A stretch of 64,000 nucleotides of DNA from Ophthalmolycus amberensis (GCA_024529925.1 JAFEUB010000300.1:475001-539000); one strand, 5' to 3'; numbered from the stretch's first letter, positions 22,601-32,689 are shown. Numbers and translations: made by a program. The notes: generated by a model from the sequence alone, not told the origin.

Positions 22601-25065
22601 GCCTCCCTCCTCTCCTTCTGCCAGCTCCACCAGGGCCTGGACTCTGTGGGGGGCCGGGGACCAGGGTCTGGACCGGGACCAGAGTCTGGACCGGGACCAG
22701 GGTGTGGACGGGGACCAGGGTCTGGACTCCGGTGGGGCGGTGATGAGGTCGAGGAGGTGCTGGTTTTCCTCCTGTTGGTCTTCCTGTGGGCCTTCCTGTG
22801 GACTGAGGGCGGGGCCTGATGGTGTGGAGGCGGGGCCTGAACCTGTGACAACAGTGTGTTCCCTGTGGTGATGATCTCTCCGTCTTCCTGCTCTCTGATT
22901 GGCTCAGACAGCCTCTCCTGACTCCCAAACCCTGTGAATCCCTCTCCTGATTGGCTGTGTGCGCGGTCGTCTTCCTTCTGATTGGCCGGCTGGCAGGAGG
23001 CGTGGTCAGAGCAGGACAGGTGCTCACGAGTGCCCAGCGACCGCCTGTCGTCGTCAGGGAACCAGAGTTCGTCAAGCTCCGCCCTCGGCAACACAGGGGA
23101 TGAGACTGACGGGAGGTCAGCGTGAGACGGCCTGAAACAAACTCTGAAGATAAGACAAAATCACACCTGCAGACAGATAACACACAGGTGTTTGTTTTAG
23201 TTACCTGGGGTCGTTGTAGCGGTGTAGATGTGTTTGTTTTAGTTACCTGGGGTCGTTGTAGCGGTGTAGATGTGTTTGTTTTAGTTACCTGGGGTCGTTG
23301 TAGCGGTGTAGATGTGTTTGTTTTAGTTACCTGGAGTCGTTGTAGCGGTGTAGGTGCGTTTGTTTTAGTTACCTGGAGTCGTTGTAGCGGTGTAGGTGTG
23401 TTTGTTTTAGTTACCTGGAGTCGTTGTAGCGGAGTAGGTGTGTTTGTTTTAGTTACCTGGAGTCGTTGTAGATGTGCGGGTGTGTTTGTTTTTGTTACCT
23501 GGGGTCGTTGTAGATGTGCGGGTGTGTTTGTTTTTGTTACCTGGGGTCATTGTAGATGTGCGGGTGTGTTTGCTTTAGTTACCTGGAGTCGTTGTAACGG
23601 TGTAGGTGTGTTTGTTTTAGTTACCTGGAGTCGTTGTAGCGGTGTTTGTTTTAGTTACCTGGAGTCGTTGTAGCGGTGTAGGTGTGTTTGTTTTAGTTAC
23701 CTGGAGTCGTTGTAGCGGTGTAGGTGTGTTTGTTTTAGTTACCTGGAGTCGTTGTAGATGTGTTTGTTTTTGTTACCTGGGGTCGTTGTAGCGGTGTAGG
23801 TGTGTTTGTTTTTGTTACTTGGGGTCGTTGTCGCGGTGTAGATGTGTTTGTTTTAGTTACCTGGGGTCGTTGTAGCGGTGTAGATGTGTTTGTTTTAGTT
23901 ACCTGGAGTCGTTGTAGCGGTGTTTGTTTTTGTTACCTGGAGTCGTTGTAGATGTGTTTGTTTTAGTTACCTGGAGTCGTTGTAGATGTGTTTGTTTTTG
24001 TTACCTGGGGTCGTTGTAGCGGTGTAGGTGTGTTTGTTTTTGTTACTTGGGGTCGTTGTAGCGGTGTAGATGTGTTTGTTTTAGTTACCTGGGGTCGTTG
24101 TAGCGGTGTAGATGTGTTTGTTTTAGTTACCTGGAGTCATTGTAGATGTGCGGGTGTGTTTGTTTTAGTTACCTGGAGTCGTTGTGTAGGTGTGTTTGTT
24201 TTAGTTACCTGGAGTCATTGTAGTGGTGCGGGTGGTGCTGCAGGACATCCTGCAGGAAGCGCTCCAGCAGAGTTAGTTTGGTTCTGCTGCTGGATGAGGA
24301 GGAGACAGTGCTGGATCCTCGGGAGGACGCCCGGACAGAATCCATGTGTCTGAGACTGGACAGGTGCTGAGAGAAGACGGTATGATGTCATTAAATCTGA
24401 TTTACCTGCTCAGGTCACATGACTGCAACTCAGATGCAGGCGTACACATGAAGACTGTGTGAGGTGTACCTGGTCCAGGTTGCTGTAGAGGACTCTGCAG
24501 TACCCACAGTAACCCTGTCTGCTGGGCTGACACCTGGACGGACCCGGCTGAGACTCCGCCCACATCCTGTCAGACAGAGAGAGGGGGGAAAAACCTCAAT
24601 CATTCAGTATTTGAAGTACTACTTTATATACCACAACTTAAATTCAAACGCCAGCTTAATGTGTGAAGTTTATTCTTTAAATTAAGCCAGGATGTTTGTG
24701 ACCTTTTCCCTCCAGACCAGCAGGGGGCAGTAACACAGGTGTGTTAGTGGTCTTTATGGGATAAAAAAAACCCTGTGAACTCAGGACGATGGAGGAGAAA
24801 CAGCATCAACCTCACTCGTCCACAGAGAGCACCTGTCTCAGGTTGGTGTTACAATATAATGTAGACAAAACTGAGGAGTTTAATGAGCAAATAAAGCATC
24901 AAATGTTGTGATTTTTGTAAAATAGGTAGACTCACCTGCTGGTGGACTCCACCTTCCTCTGGTCACCTGACTGACACACACACACAGAGTATAGTGTCGT
25001 GAATGAAATATAAAACAAAATATAAGGGTGTGTTTGATTTGTTTACCTTCATCACGGTCTGACAT
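19606..25065 (-). CDS. zdbf2: ZDBF2-like protein with a DBF4-type zinc finger
   Basis: Nine coding exons on the minus strand: 25047-25065, 24936-24966, 24470-24566, 24209-24366, 22540-23131, 22344-22469, 21929-22260, 20358-20517 and 19606-20286. They join in frame to 731 residues. Exons 3-4 encode a DBF-type zinc finger (RQGYCGYCRVLYSNLDQ then HLSSLRH) with ligands C37, C40, H50 and H56. An FLQDVLQHHP motif follows, as in mammalian ZDBF2. The middle is Pro/Ser-rich, with a GPGPxP repeat in exon 5. A conserved-looking basic C-terminal block (KVKYKQLPVRIYEP) lies in the last exon. Human ZDBF2 is far longer (over 2,300 residues). It is imprinted in mammals; molecular function is unknown. The position beside dytn and eef1b2 supports orthology. 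Confidence 0.8.
20598..20698 (-). mobile_element. Truncated tRNA-derived SINE, 3' part
   Basis: Shares TACACGAAATTTGACT, GCATTTGACCCA and the GGGAGC segment with the complete copy at 62383-62625. Only the 3' part is present, in zdbf2 intron 7. Confidence 0.6.
20787..21854. mobile_element. hAT-like nonautonomous element in zdbf2 intron 7
   Basis: 1,068 bp starting CAGGGGTCGCCAATT and ending, on the opposite strand, CAGGGGTCTTCAATTA. The CAGGGGTC termini match hAT-type ends. No transposase frame is visible; the interior has a purine-rich stretch (21050-21110) and a TA run (21730-21750). The flanks are not a simple 8-bp duplication. Instead an inverted repeat of about 28 bp of host repeat (ACATCAGAACAGGTGAGTCT) lies on either side. 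Confidence 0.65.
23190..24208. repeat. Minisatellite starting at the zdbf2 exon 4 donor
   Basis: About 1 kb of roughly 40-bp units. On the gene strand each unit reads TACAACGACTCCAG|GTAACT followed by AAAACAAACACACCTACACC. This copies the last bases of exon 4 (TACAATGACTCCAG) and its donor (GTAACTAAAAC). About 25 near-perfect pseudo-donors therefore follow the real one. Confidence 0.95.
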
Positions 25066-26190
25066 CCTGCTGATTGGAAATCTGAAACACATGTATTATA
25101 TATTTATATTAATTATTATAAGTTACTAGAATAATTAGTTTTAGCTGCATTAATTGTGACTGAGGTCGCACCTGGAGGCAGTGCAGTCAGTGAATCATCC
25201 ATCCAATCAGAGCGCTCCATGCTGTAACCAACGGTAACCAGGTGAGAGTTTCAGGTGGAGAGTCCATGAGCTTGAAAATATATTAATAATAATAACCAAG
25301 TCAGCTTCAACTAAATTCATGAGTGAAGCTATTAGAAAGCACCAAGTAATTTTAGGACGGGCGTAAATGATTACATAGTGATGTATTTAATATAAAGGCT
25401 GTGACTAAATATTATAATCGATATATTGATCATAGAAAGTCTATTAAACTTATCAGTCAAAAATATAAAATATCTCAGCTGAGTGAAGTCTATTTAAATA
25501 GATTTATACAGAAGACGTTATTTATTATAAATGTATATACATGTTGCGAATAAAATCAACTATGACTTATGTTAGAATAATCAGGACGTCGACCAATCAG
25601 AGCGCAGCTGTAGCTCCGCTCTGATTGGCTGACCGCGTGGAGCTAGCTAGCTGCAGGGCTAACAGCGTTAACAGTTCGCTGTGTTACACTGAAGCTCATT
25701 GGTCGGTTGGAGTCAATGACGCAGATATAGTTAATCGATAGTCGATCAGCTGGTCTACCTGAAGCCGTTTGTTTACTTTCGCAGAGATTGAAGTGTTCTT
25801 CCGTCACGCGCTGCTCTGCCGCGCCGTTTAGTTTCTGCTCCGGTTCTTCTTCTGCTGCTACATTACAGGCAGAATCTGGACGGTGCTGCTGCCGACAGGC
25901 CGGAGGGAGAATTACACCGCATTGACTGAAGCTTAGAACTTTATAATTACTAAAGTAATATTTTATACTTTAATGAGATTCTTAAAAATACAACCAATAC
26001 ATAGTGTTCTGTACACTTAATACTGTCATATCTAGTGTGTTTATACCCTTATTTTATACTTTTATAAAATAATGCAAATCTTTGTACAGCTTAACACAAC
26101 TCAGTCAGGTATTTTCTTTAATTCGACATCACAAATATCAGCTGCTGTGGCCCCTCCCACTTAATAAAACACGAGTCCGTTTTGTGTCGA
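25066..26190. other. zdbf2 upstream region and spacer to eef1b2
   Basis: The acceptor pattern at the zdbf2 start suggests further untranslated exons upstream, but I cannot place them. The middle (25260-25560) is AT-rich. A GC-richer island with CCAAT boxes lies at 25590-25900. No coding exon is seen. Confidence 0.4.
25590..25900 (-). promoter_or_regulatory. Candidate zdbf2 promoter with paired CCAAT boxes
   Basis: CCAATCAGAGCG at 25592-25603 and the inverted TGATTGGCT at 25622-25630 face each other, followed by GC-rich sequence (25790-25900) that is absent elsewhere in this intergenic region. Opposed CCAAT boxes are common in NF-Y-type promoters. The assignment to zdbf2 is by orientation and distance only. 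Confidence 0.35.
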
Positions 26191-26197
26191 AGTGCTT

Positions 26198-26203
26198 TTT
26201 ATT
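26198..26203 (-). terminator. Polyadenylation signal of eef1b2
   Basis: AATAAA on the minus strand, 15 bp after the eef1b2 stop codon, giving a very short 3' untranslated region, common for translation-factor genes. Confidence 0.65.
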
Positions 26204-26218
26204 ATTAACGTTTTGTTT

Positions 26219-28241
26219 TCAGATCTTGTTGAAAGCAGCGACGTCCATCGACTGAACGAAGTCCTCAAAGGCCGAGATGTGTTCCTCCAGGATGTCTGTG
26301 CCCACCTGAGACACAGGTAAACATGCACACAGGTAAACAAAGGTCATAACTGGGAGACAAACTGATCCGCAGGTGAACCCGCCTCACCTTGTCGTCTTCC
26401 ACCACACATCCGATCTGCAGCTTCTTGATGCCGTAACCCACTGGGACCAGTTTGGCTAAAGGACAACAAATATTTATATTGATTATTATGCATCAGTGGG
26501 GCTGTAATCAATTAAATATATAGATTATGTATCAGTGTTTGTTTCTCTGCAGAGGTTTCAGATCATGTTGTGACATCACACGTTCAGTTGAAAGATGGTG
26601 AGTTTGATCATCATCAAGTCTGCAGAGACTCAGTTTATGATCAATAACTGATCCACTAGAAGATTTAAGAAACTTAACACTAGTTCTACATGTAGTACTG
26701 TGTGTAGTATTCTTACACTGTCCCCAGATCAGCCCGTCCATCTGAATACTACGAACACATTCCTCCAGCTTCGACATGTCCGTCTCATCGTCCCACGGCT
26801 TCACGTCCAATAGGATCGAAGACTTGGCGATGAGGGCGGGCTCTAAAGAGGAATAGGTCAGTTACCATGGAAACCAGTCTGAACATGTGATCACAGAAGT
26901 CAGAAGACTCTCAGGTAAACAAAAAGGTGTCCATCAGGTAGTCAGCCGAAAGATGGTGATTGTGATCATCATGAAGAGTCGTGGGATCAATACTGCGATT
27001 GGTTGAGACGGGCTGTCACTCACTCTTTGACTTCTTAGCAGCGTATTGAGCCAGACGTTCCTCCTTCAGCCGGGCTGCGTCTGCGTCCTCCTGCAGGACC
27101 AAACACAGGGAACGTTTAACCCATGAGATATCATATATTTTAGATCAACTGAACGAGGTCATCGATGATATCACGGTGAGGTCACCTCTTCGTCGGAGCC
27201 GAACAGGTCGATGTCATCATCGTCGTCCTCCTTGGCTGCGGGGGCGGAGCCAGAGGTGGTGTCGGCCACACCTGGGGGGCCGTACTGACCCAGAGTCTTC
27301 TTCACACCTGGGAGACTGACAGGAGGAGGAGGCGGAGTCACTGATGATGTCACACACACACCTGTGTGTACACACCTGTCGATGACATCACCACCCTCAC
27401 CTGCTCTTCTGGCTCTGGTACGACTTGATGTGGTTGAACCAGCGGAGGGCGTGGCTTAGGTCAGCAGTGGGCGGAGCAGATATCGCATCGAAGACGGCCA
27501 CGTCGGCTTGAGAGGGGACATACCTGAGGACAGGGCGACAGGTAGGGTTAGAGAGAGACGGGTAGAGCGTCACAGAGAGAGACGGGTAGAGCGTCAGAGA
27601 GAGAGACGGGTAGAGCGTCAGAGAGAGAGAGACGGGTAGAGCGTCACAGAGAGTCGAGTTAGACGACACTGCCCCTTTAAGAAAGATGGACGTCAACAGG
27701 AAGCATGTCTAGTTTTTTTTCCAACTCACGTTTTAGCTCAAAATCACTTCCTGTTAGCACGTGTTTAGTCCGATAATCACGAATACAGATCAATACATTT
27801 AAATATGGATCAGTGCGACATTAAGAGTCTCTTCTTGCTTTAACTTATTAAACTTCATGTGACACGTAGCATTAGTGAGCTAGTTAGCACCATGTGGCTC
27901 AATGCTAACAAAGCGGCAAACACATAATGACAAACTAAAACTGATCTTTAACTCTTAACAGTTAACTCATGCAGACGACCCGCGGCTTTAAAAGCTTAAT
28001 GTCGGTTTAATTTAACACATTTCAGTGATTTAAAGGCCGCTAACGGACTGTCAGCTAATGACGCCAACTTAGCAGTTGAGCCAAGATGGCGGCCGACCAG
28101 CAGCTGCCAGCTTCTCTCTGCAGAACTAGATCCCTCTTAGTCTCTACTGGTCTCTACTGACCCCTCGATGTAGCTCCGGTCCGATAAGAACCCGTTCAGA
28201 ACTTTGAGTCCAGACGCAGATTTCAAGTCACCGAAGCCCAT
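26219..28241 (-). CDS. eef1b2: Translation elongation factor eEF1B alpha/beta-type subunit
   Basis: Seven coding exons on the minus strand: 28162-28241, 27401-27523, 27186-27315, 27024-27090, 26717-26842, 26388-26455 and 26219-26305. They join to 226 residues (human EEF1B2 has 225). The N-terminus is MGFGDLKSASGLKVLNGFL and an GST-C-like region follows. The acidic linker DDDDDIDLFGSDEE precedes the C-terminal guanine-exchange domain (SSILLDVKPWDDETD ... VPVGYGIKKLQI) and ends in FNKI. It recharges eEF1A with GTP in the cytoplasm. Every splice junction is canonical and in phase. Introns 4 and 5 carry C/D snoRNAs, as the human gene also hosts SNORD51. Confidence 0.96.
26547..26626 (-). ncRNA. 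SNORD51-like C/D snoRNA copy with altered guide (eef1b2 intron 5)
   Basis: On the minus strand: C box ATGATGA (26608-26614), D' box CTGA (26584-26587), a C'-like TGATGT, and D box CTGA (26558-26561). TCTCTGCAGA and TCTGCAGAGA on the two sides form the closing stem. The D' guide CACCATCTTTCAA (26588-26600) is that of the intron 4 copy except that CGG next to D' is CAA. This weakens pairing with the 28S stretch CCGAAAGATGGTG. It could be a diverged, inactive or retargeted paralogue. Confidence 0.65.
26906..26980 (-). ncRNA. snord51: SNORD51-like C/D box snoRNA (eef1b2 intron 4)
   Basis: A 75-nt box C/D structure on the minus strand. The closing stem is GACTC/GAGTC. C box ATGATGA lies at 26966-26972, D' box CTGA at 26942-26945, a C'-like TGATGGA near 26930-26936, and D box CTGA at 26911-26914. 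The D' guide CACCATCTTTCGG (26946-26958) is complementary to CCGAAAGATGGTG, which I recognise as a 28S rRNA sequence. It would direct 2'-O-methylation of the A paired five bases from D'. Human EEF1B2 hosts SNORD51, which targets this 28S region, so the host gene agrees. Confidence 0.82.
27540..27660. repeat. Short GAGAGACGGGTAGAGCGTCA array
   Basis: Four copies of a 26-30-bp unit in eef1b2 intron 1, ending close to the exon 2 acceptor on the gene strand and supplying its pyrimidine-rich tract. Confidence 0.85.
27661..28161. other. eef1b2 intron 1, remaining part
   Basis: AT-rich intron sequence without a recognisable exon. I looked for an H/ACA snoRNA (human EEF1B2 also hosts SNORA41) but could not define one by eye. 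Confidence 0.4.
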
Positions 28242-28259
28242 GATGACGATGACAAAGGA

Positions 28260-28324
28260 GGAAGGAAGGAGCCGTCGGAGGAGCAAGAGAAGGAGGGAGG
28301 AGACGGGAAGGAGCCGACTTTATA
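28260..28324 (-). promoter_or_regulatory. eef1b2 core promoter with TATA-like box and 5'TOP-type tract
   Basis: On the minus strand TATAAAG (28318-28324) is followed, at the usual distance, by a long C/T-rich run (CTCCTTCCCGTCTCCTCC and on) up to the start codon. Translation-factor mRNAs such as EEF1B2 carry a 5' terminal oligopyrimidine tract that couples translation to mTOR/LARP1. The exact start site is inferred. Confidence 0.55.
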
Positions 28325-28643
28325 ACCGGAGATAGACTCCTCCTCACCGGACACAGCTCCTCCTCCTCACCGCTGAGTCTGGAGGAGGAGTAGGAAGAAA
28401 GGGGGTGGGGGGTAAGAAGATGGGTTATGACTATTGTTATTATTATTATTATTATTATTATATGTATCACTATATGTATTGTTATGTTTATATTTATTAT
28501 TAATAGTTATTGTTATTTCTTTATTTTACAATATGTAAACAGTGACCACAAGGCTTAGAGCTAAAAGTAAAAGTATATATATTATACTGTATATAGATAC
28601 ATATTTATATGTATCTATATATATATATATATATATATATATA
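28325..28643. other. Microsatellite-rich spacer
   Basis: Holds a GGAGGAG stretch, a TTATTATTA tract (28434-28461) and a TA run (28612-28643), into which the Rex1-like LINE is inserted. No gene is seen. Confidence 0.6.
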
Positions 28644-29801
28644 GCTGCTGCAACCCCCATCATCTGCACCCTGGAGAGGCTGGTCCTTGCCCATCTCCGC
28701 CCTCTGGTGAGTTCATCCCTGGACCCACTTCAGTTCGCCTACCAGTCCGGCATCGGGGTGGATGACGCCGTCATCTTCCTGCTGCAGAGATGCCTCTCTC
28801 ACCTGGAAAAGGCTGGAAGCACTGTGAGAGTCATGTTCTACGACTTCTCCAGTGCCTTCAACACCATCCAGCCTGTGCTTCTGAGGGACAAGCTGGAGCA
28901 GACCGGGGTGGACCACCACCTCACTGCATGGATCCTGGACTACCTCACCAACCGTCCACAGTATTTGCGGATACGGGAGTGTGAGTCAGATCGGGTGTCC
29001 TGCAGCACAGGGGCCCCACAGGGAACCGTTCTGGCTCCATTCCTCTTTTCCATTTACACCTCGGACTTCAAACATAACTCTGCCAACTGCCACCTGCAAA
29101 AGTTCTCTGACGACTCTGCAATCGTCGGCCTCATCTCCGCCGATGATGACAGAGAATACAGGGAACTAAACCAAGACTTTTTAGGATGGTGCCAGCGGAA
29201 TCGCCTCCACATCAACTCCAGCAAGACCAAGGAGCTGGTGGTGGACTTCCGCCGGGGCAAACGCCCTCCTCCGACACCGGTGAGCATCCAGGGACTGGAC
29301 ATTGAGGTCGTGAAGTCGTATAAGTACCTGGGTGTTCACTTGAACAATAAACTGGACTGGACTGACCACGCTCACGCTCTTTATAAAAAAGGACAGAGCA
29401 GACTCTTTCTGCTGAGGAGACTGAGGTCTTTTGGGGTGCAGGGAGCACTCCTGAAGACCTTCTTCGACTCTGTGGTGGCATCAGCCATCTTCTATGGAGT
29501 GGTCTTCTGGAGCAGCAGCATCGCGGCAGCTGACAGGAGGAGACTGGACAAACTGGTGAGGAAGGCCAGCAGCGTGCTGGGGTGTCCACTGGATACTGTG
29601 GAGGTGGTGGGAGACAGGAGGATGATGGCGAAGCTCTCATCCCTGATGAGCCACGCCTCCCACCCCATGCAGGACACTCTGGCAGCTCTGCACAGCTCCA
29701 TCAGTCACCGGCTGATTCACCCCCGGTGTCTGAGGGAGAGGTACCGGAAGTCCTTTCTCCCCGCTGCTGTCAGGCTGCACAACAAACTGCTCTCTCGGTA
29801 G
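28644..29801 (+). CDS. Reverse transcriptase fragment of the Rex1-like LINE
   Basis: 386 codons without a stop. The frame runs from the start of the element through FYDFSSAFNTIQP (palm Asp), STGAPQGTVLAPFLF, the catalytic FSDDSAI box, and YKYLGVHLNN. It ends in the C-terminal HRLIHPRCLRERYRKSFLP region. The endonuclease and the N-terminal part are missing, so no complete protein can be made. The intact frame suggests a fairly recent insertion. Confidence 0.8.
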   Translation, partial: AAATPIICTLERLVLAHLRPLVSSSLDPLQFAYQSGIGVDDAVIFLLQRCLSHLEKAGSTVRVMFYDFSSAFNTIQPVLLRDKLEQTGVDHHLTAWILDYLTNRPQYLRIRECESDRVSCSTGAPQGTVLAPFLFSIYTSDFKHNSANCHLQKFSDDSAIVGLISADDDREYRELNQDFLGWCQRNRLHINSSKTKELVVDFRRGKRPPPTPVSIQGLDIEVVKSYKYLGVHLNNKLDWTDHAHALYKKGQSRLFLLRRLRSFGVQGALLKTFFDSVVASAIFYGVVFWSSSIAAADRRRLDKLVRKASSVLGCPLDTVEVVGDRRMMAKLSSLMSHASHPMQDTLAALHSSISHRLIHPRCLRERYRKSFLPAAVRLHNKLLSR

Positions 29802-30155
29802 ACCACTAACACACTGAACACAAACACTTGAACACGAACACTTTGAACACTTCTGAACACTTTAATTCACTCACCTGGTGCAATATCCAATCCGTGCAAT
29901 CCCGTGCAATATCCAATATCCAATACGTTTAAGTATTATCTTATATTTTTATTCCATCTGTATATTCTGTATATACTGGTATATTTAATATTCTTCTTTA
30001 CTGTCTTATTTTATTACTGTTTTACTGTTTACTGTTTAGTTTAGTTATATTACTTGATTTTTATCTTTTATTTTATTTACTTGTGAGCAATGCTGCTGTA
30101 ATCCTGTAATTTCCCCACTGAGGGACTAATAAAGGATTATCTTATCTTATCTTAT
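28644..30155 (+). mobile_element. Rex1-like LINE, 5'-truncated, open RT frame
   Basis: The element begins inside the RT domain directly after a TA repeat and ends in the ACTAATAAAGGATTATC terminus with TTATC repeats (30135-30155). The 5' truncation is typical of LINEs. It is the mirror relative of the copy at 2161-4775. A solo LTR follows 14 bp after its end. Confidence 0.85.
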
Positions 30156-30168
30156 AAAGCATGTATAT

Positions 30169-30479
30169 TGTGACGGCCCTGCCTCTAACAGCAGTGGTGG
30201 CTGATTGACTGATGCAGAGCACCTGGTCCTTGAGCATAAAGCTGCTCCAGTGTTGCTCTGGGGGGGGTTGTCTCTGGTATACGCGGAGTGATCTCTGCCG
30301 GTTATGTTTGGTTTTGCTGACAACACACACACACGCATCCACGTTGACATTACTGATGTTACTGACTGACACACTTCATAAAGTTAACTATTTCTTTATT
30401 TGGTTAAAATAAGTACTGAACGTAATCATCTGTTGTGTCTTTGCCGTATTTGTCATAGCCTAGGAGCCGGGTTATGACA
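30169..30479. mobile_element. Solo LTR, 311 bp
   Basis: Starts TGTGACGGCCC and ends GGTTATGACA, with TG...CA ends and ATAT on both sides. It has the GGGGGGG and ACACACACAC low-complexity patches often seen in fish gypsy LTRs. It inserted just behind the Rex1-like tail. Confidence 0.6.
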
Positions 30480-30639
30480 ATATATATGCTTTTACTTAAT
30501 ATAGTTCTTCTCTGTTTCTGTTTCACTGTAAATGTAAATGAGATGTAAATCATCTCAGAACTCAAACATCATTATTTAAAGTATCTATTCATCAAACATC
30601 ATGTCTGTTTGTTTAACTCAAAGAAATTAACCTGTAGGT

Positions 30640-30672
30640 TCTTCTTCTTCTTCTTCTTCTTCTTCTTCTTGT
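30640..30672. repeat. TTC microsatellite
   Basis: Eleven TTC units upstream of arl11. The surrounding 30480-30900 shows no other feature except the presumed arl11 promoter. Confidence 0.9.
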
Positions 30673-30902
30673 GTTTAGATGTGACTCAACCTGCCTCTGA
30701 TACAAAAATGCAGTCAGACCTGTCACTCTGTCACATGACCTGCTGTCATTGGATGCGGCTCTCCTATTGGCCGACGGCTTCACTGAACCTGAACACACCT
30801 GAAAGATGTTAGACAGGTGAGTTTAGTCAGACTCAGAGCAGTCAGTCAGAAGGTCGACGTTACTCTGATTTTATTCCACCAGAAGAAGAAGACAGAAGAG
30901 CG

Positions 30903-32568
30903 ATGGGTCAGACTCACAGCCCCACCTCTCCTCAGGTAAGTCACACTTTAGATCACCTAAACTTTAAACTTAAACTTACCTGACCCACCTGACACCTGTC
31001 TCTGAACAGGGATGTGAACCAGAACTTTAAATATCTGTTTGTGTGTCCAGGTGGTCCTGATGGGTTTGGACTCGGCAGGAAAGTCGACTCTATTGGCCAG
31101 ACTGCTGACAGGACAGGTGAGTCTCAACAGGTTAATCTCAATGTGTCTCACATGTGAAAGTTAACTTGTGAATATCAGTGTCGAGGTGCATATATTGTCA
31201 TGTCCAGGTGTGAATGTGATCGTTATCTTTCAGGTGATGGAAACGTCTCCGACCATCGGATTCAACGTAGGAACTCTGGACCTCGACAAGAAGACGTCTC
31301 TGACTGTTTGGGACGTCGGAGGACAGAAGAGCATGAGAGCCAACTGGAGGTAAACAAGAAGTAAACAAACACAAAGTAAACAAACACGAATAAAACAAAC
31401 AAACAGACTCCTCTTTCTCTTCTTCCTCAGGTACTACCTCGATGACTGTAAGGCTCTGGTCTTCGTGGTGGACAGCAGTAATCCAGCTCGACTTCCGGAG
31501 GCCCAGAAGGTCCTCAAGAAGGTTCTGAATGAGGAGAAGCTTCAAGGAGTTCCTTTGATGGTTCTGGCCAACAAGAAGGACCTGGCAGACTCCATGACCA
31601 TCAGGGAGGTACGACAAAATAACCAGTGCATTCAGAACCAGTTAATTCAGAACAAACCAGTTCAACCTCTTCCTCCCCCTCCCTCTCTTTTTCTCAGAAC
31701 AAAGAAAATAAACAGAGGTTTATAGTTAGGGCTGGTTCAGGTTCATAGTTAGGGCTGGTTCAGGTTTATAGTTAGGGCTGGTTCAGGTTTATAGTTAGGG
31801 CTGGTTCGGGTTCATAGTTAGGGCTGGTTCGGGTTCATAGTTGGGGCTGGTTCGGGTTTATAGTTGGGGCTGGTTCGGGTTTGTAGTTCGGGCTGGTTCG
31901 GGTTTGTAGTTAGGGCTGGTTCGGGTTTATAGTTAGGGCTGGTTCGGGTTTATAGTTAGGGCTGGTTCGGGTTCATAGTTAGGGCTGGTTCGGGTTTATA
32001 GTTAGGGCTGGTTCAGGTTTATAGTTAGGGCTGGTTCAGGTTTATAGTTAGGGCTGGTTCAGGTTTGTAGTTAGGGCTGGTTCAGGTTTATAGTTAGGGC
32101 TGGTTCAGGTTTGTAGTTAGGGCTGGTTCGGGTTTATAGTTGGGGCTGGTTCAGGTTTATAGTTAGGGCTGGATCAGGTTCATAGTTGGGGCTGGTTCAG
32201 GTTTGTAGTTAGGGCTGGTTCAGGTTTATAGTTAGGGCTGGTTCAGGTTTATAGTTAGGGCTGGATCAGGTTCATAGTTGGGGCTGGTTCAGGTTTGTAG
32301 TTAGGGCTGGTTCAGGTTTATAGTTAGGGCTGGTTCGGGTTTATAGTTGGGGCTGGTTCAGGTTTATAGTTAGGGCTGGTTCAGGTTGAACTTGGAACAA
32401 ACCAGTTCAATTTAATCGTTTTAATTTCCTCCTCATCAGATCTCCAACCAGCTGGATCTTCCCAGTCATGAGGATCGTTTGTGGGAGATACAGGCATGCA
32501 GCGCTCTGAAGGGACTCGGCCTCCAGCAGGCTTTCATGTCCGTCAGCAAACTCATCAAGAAGACATGA
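30903..32568 (+). CDS. arl11: ARL11-like small GTPase of the ARF family
   Basis: Five coding exons: 30903-30935, 31051-31116, 31234-31349, 31431-31608 and 32440-32568, giving 173 residues. Gly2 after the start Met is a myristoylation site. G boxes are all present: P-loop GLDSAGKS (16-23), PTIGFNV (switch I), WDVGGQ (59-64), NKKD (119-122) and CSAL near the C-terminus. The RLPE...VLNEEKLQGVP region resembles ARL11 more than ARL14. ARF-like GTPases switch between cytosol and membrane to control traffic; ARL11 acts in macrophage signalling in mammals. The convergent neighbour ebpl matches the human ARL11-EBPL order. Intron 4 holds a 23-bp minisatellite. Confidence 0.88.
31718..32393. repeat. 23-bp minisatellite in arl11 intron 4
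   Basis: About 29 copies of a 23-bp unit, GGGCTGGTTCAGGTTTATAG plus TTA, with CGGGTT and TTCATAG variants. The same family reappears at 33703-34677, beyond the end of arl11. Confidence 0.95.
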
Positions 32569-32632
32569 GGCGGGGGCGTTTAAAATTCACAATATTTATT
32601 ATTTATATTGATTAAAAGTTTGTAGATGAAAT

Positions 32633-32638
32633 AATAAA
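32633..32638 (+). terminator. Polyadenylation signal of arl11
   Basis: AATAAA 65 bp after the arl11 stop codon, in AT-rich sequence. Confidence 0.6.
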
Positions 32639-32689
32639 AATATGAAGATGATTGATTTTGTCTTTGTTTGATAAACAAACATTCAGGTT

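Noticed and set aside
27661..28161. H/ACA snoRNA (SNORA41) in eef1b2 intron 1
   Set aside because: I could not define two hairpins with H and ACA boxes by eye; a covariance search is needed.
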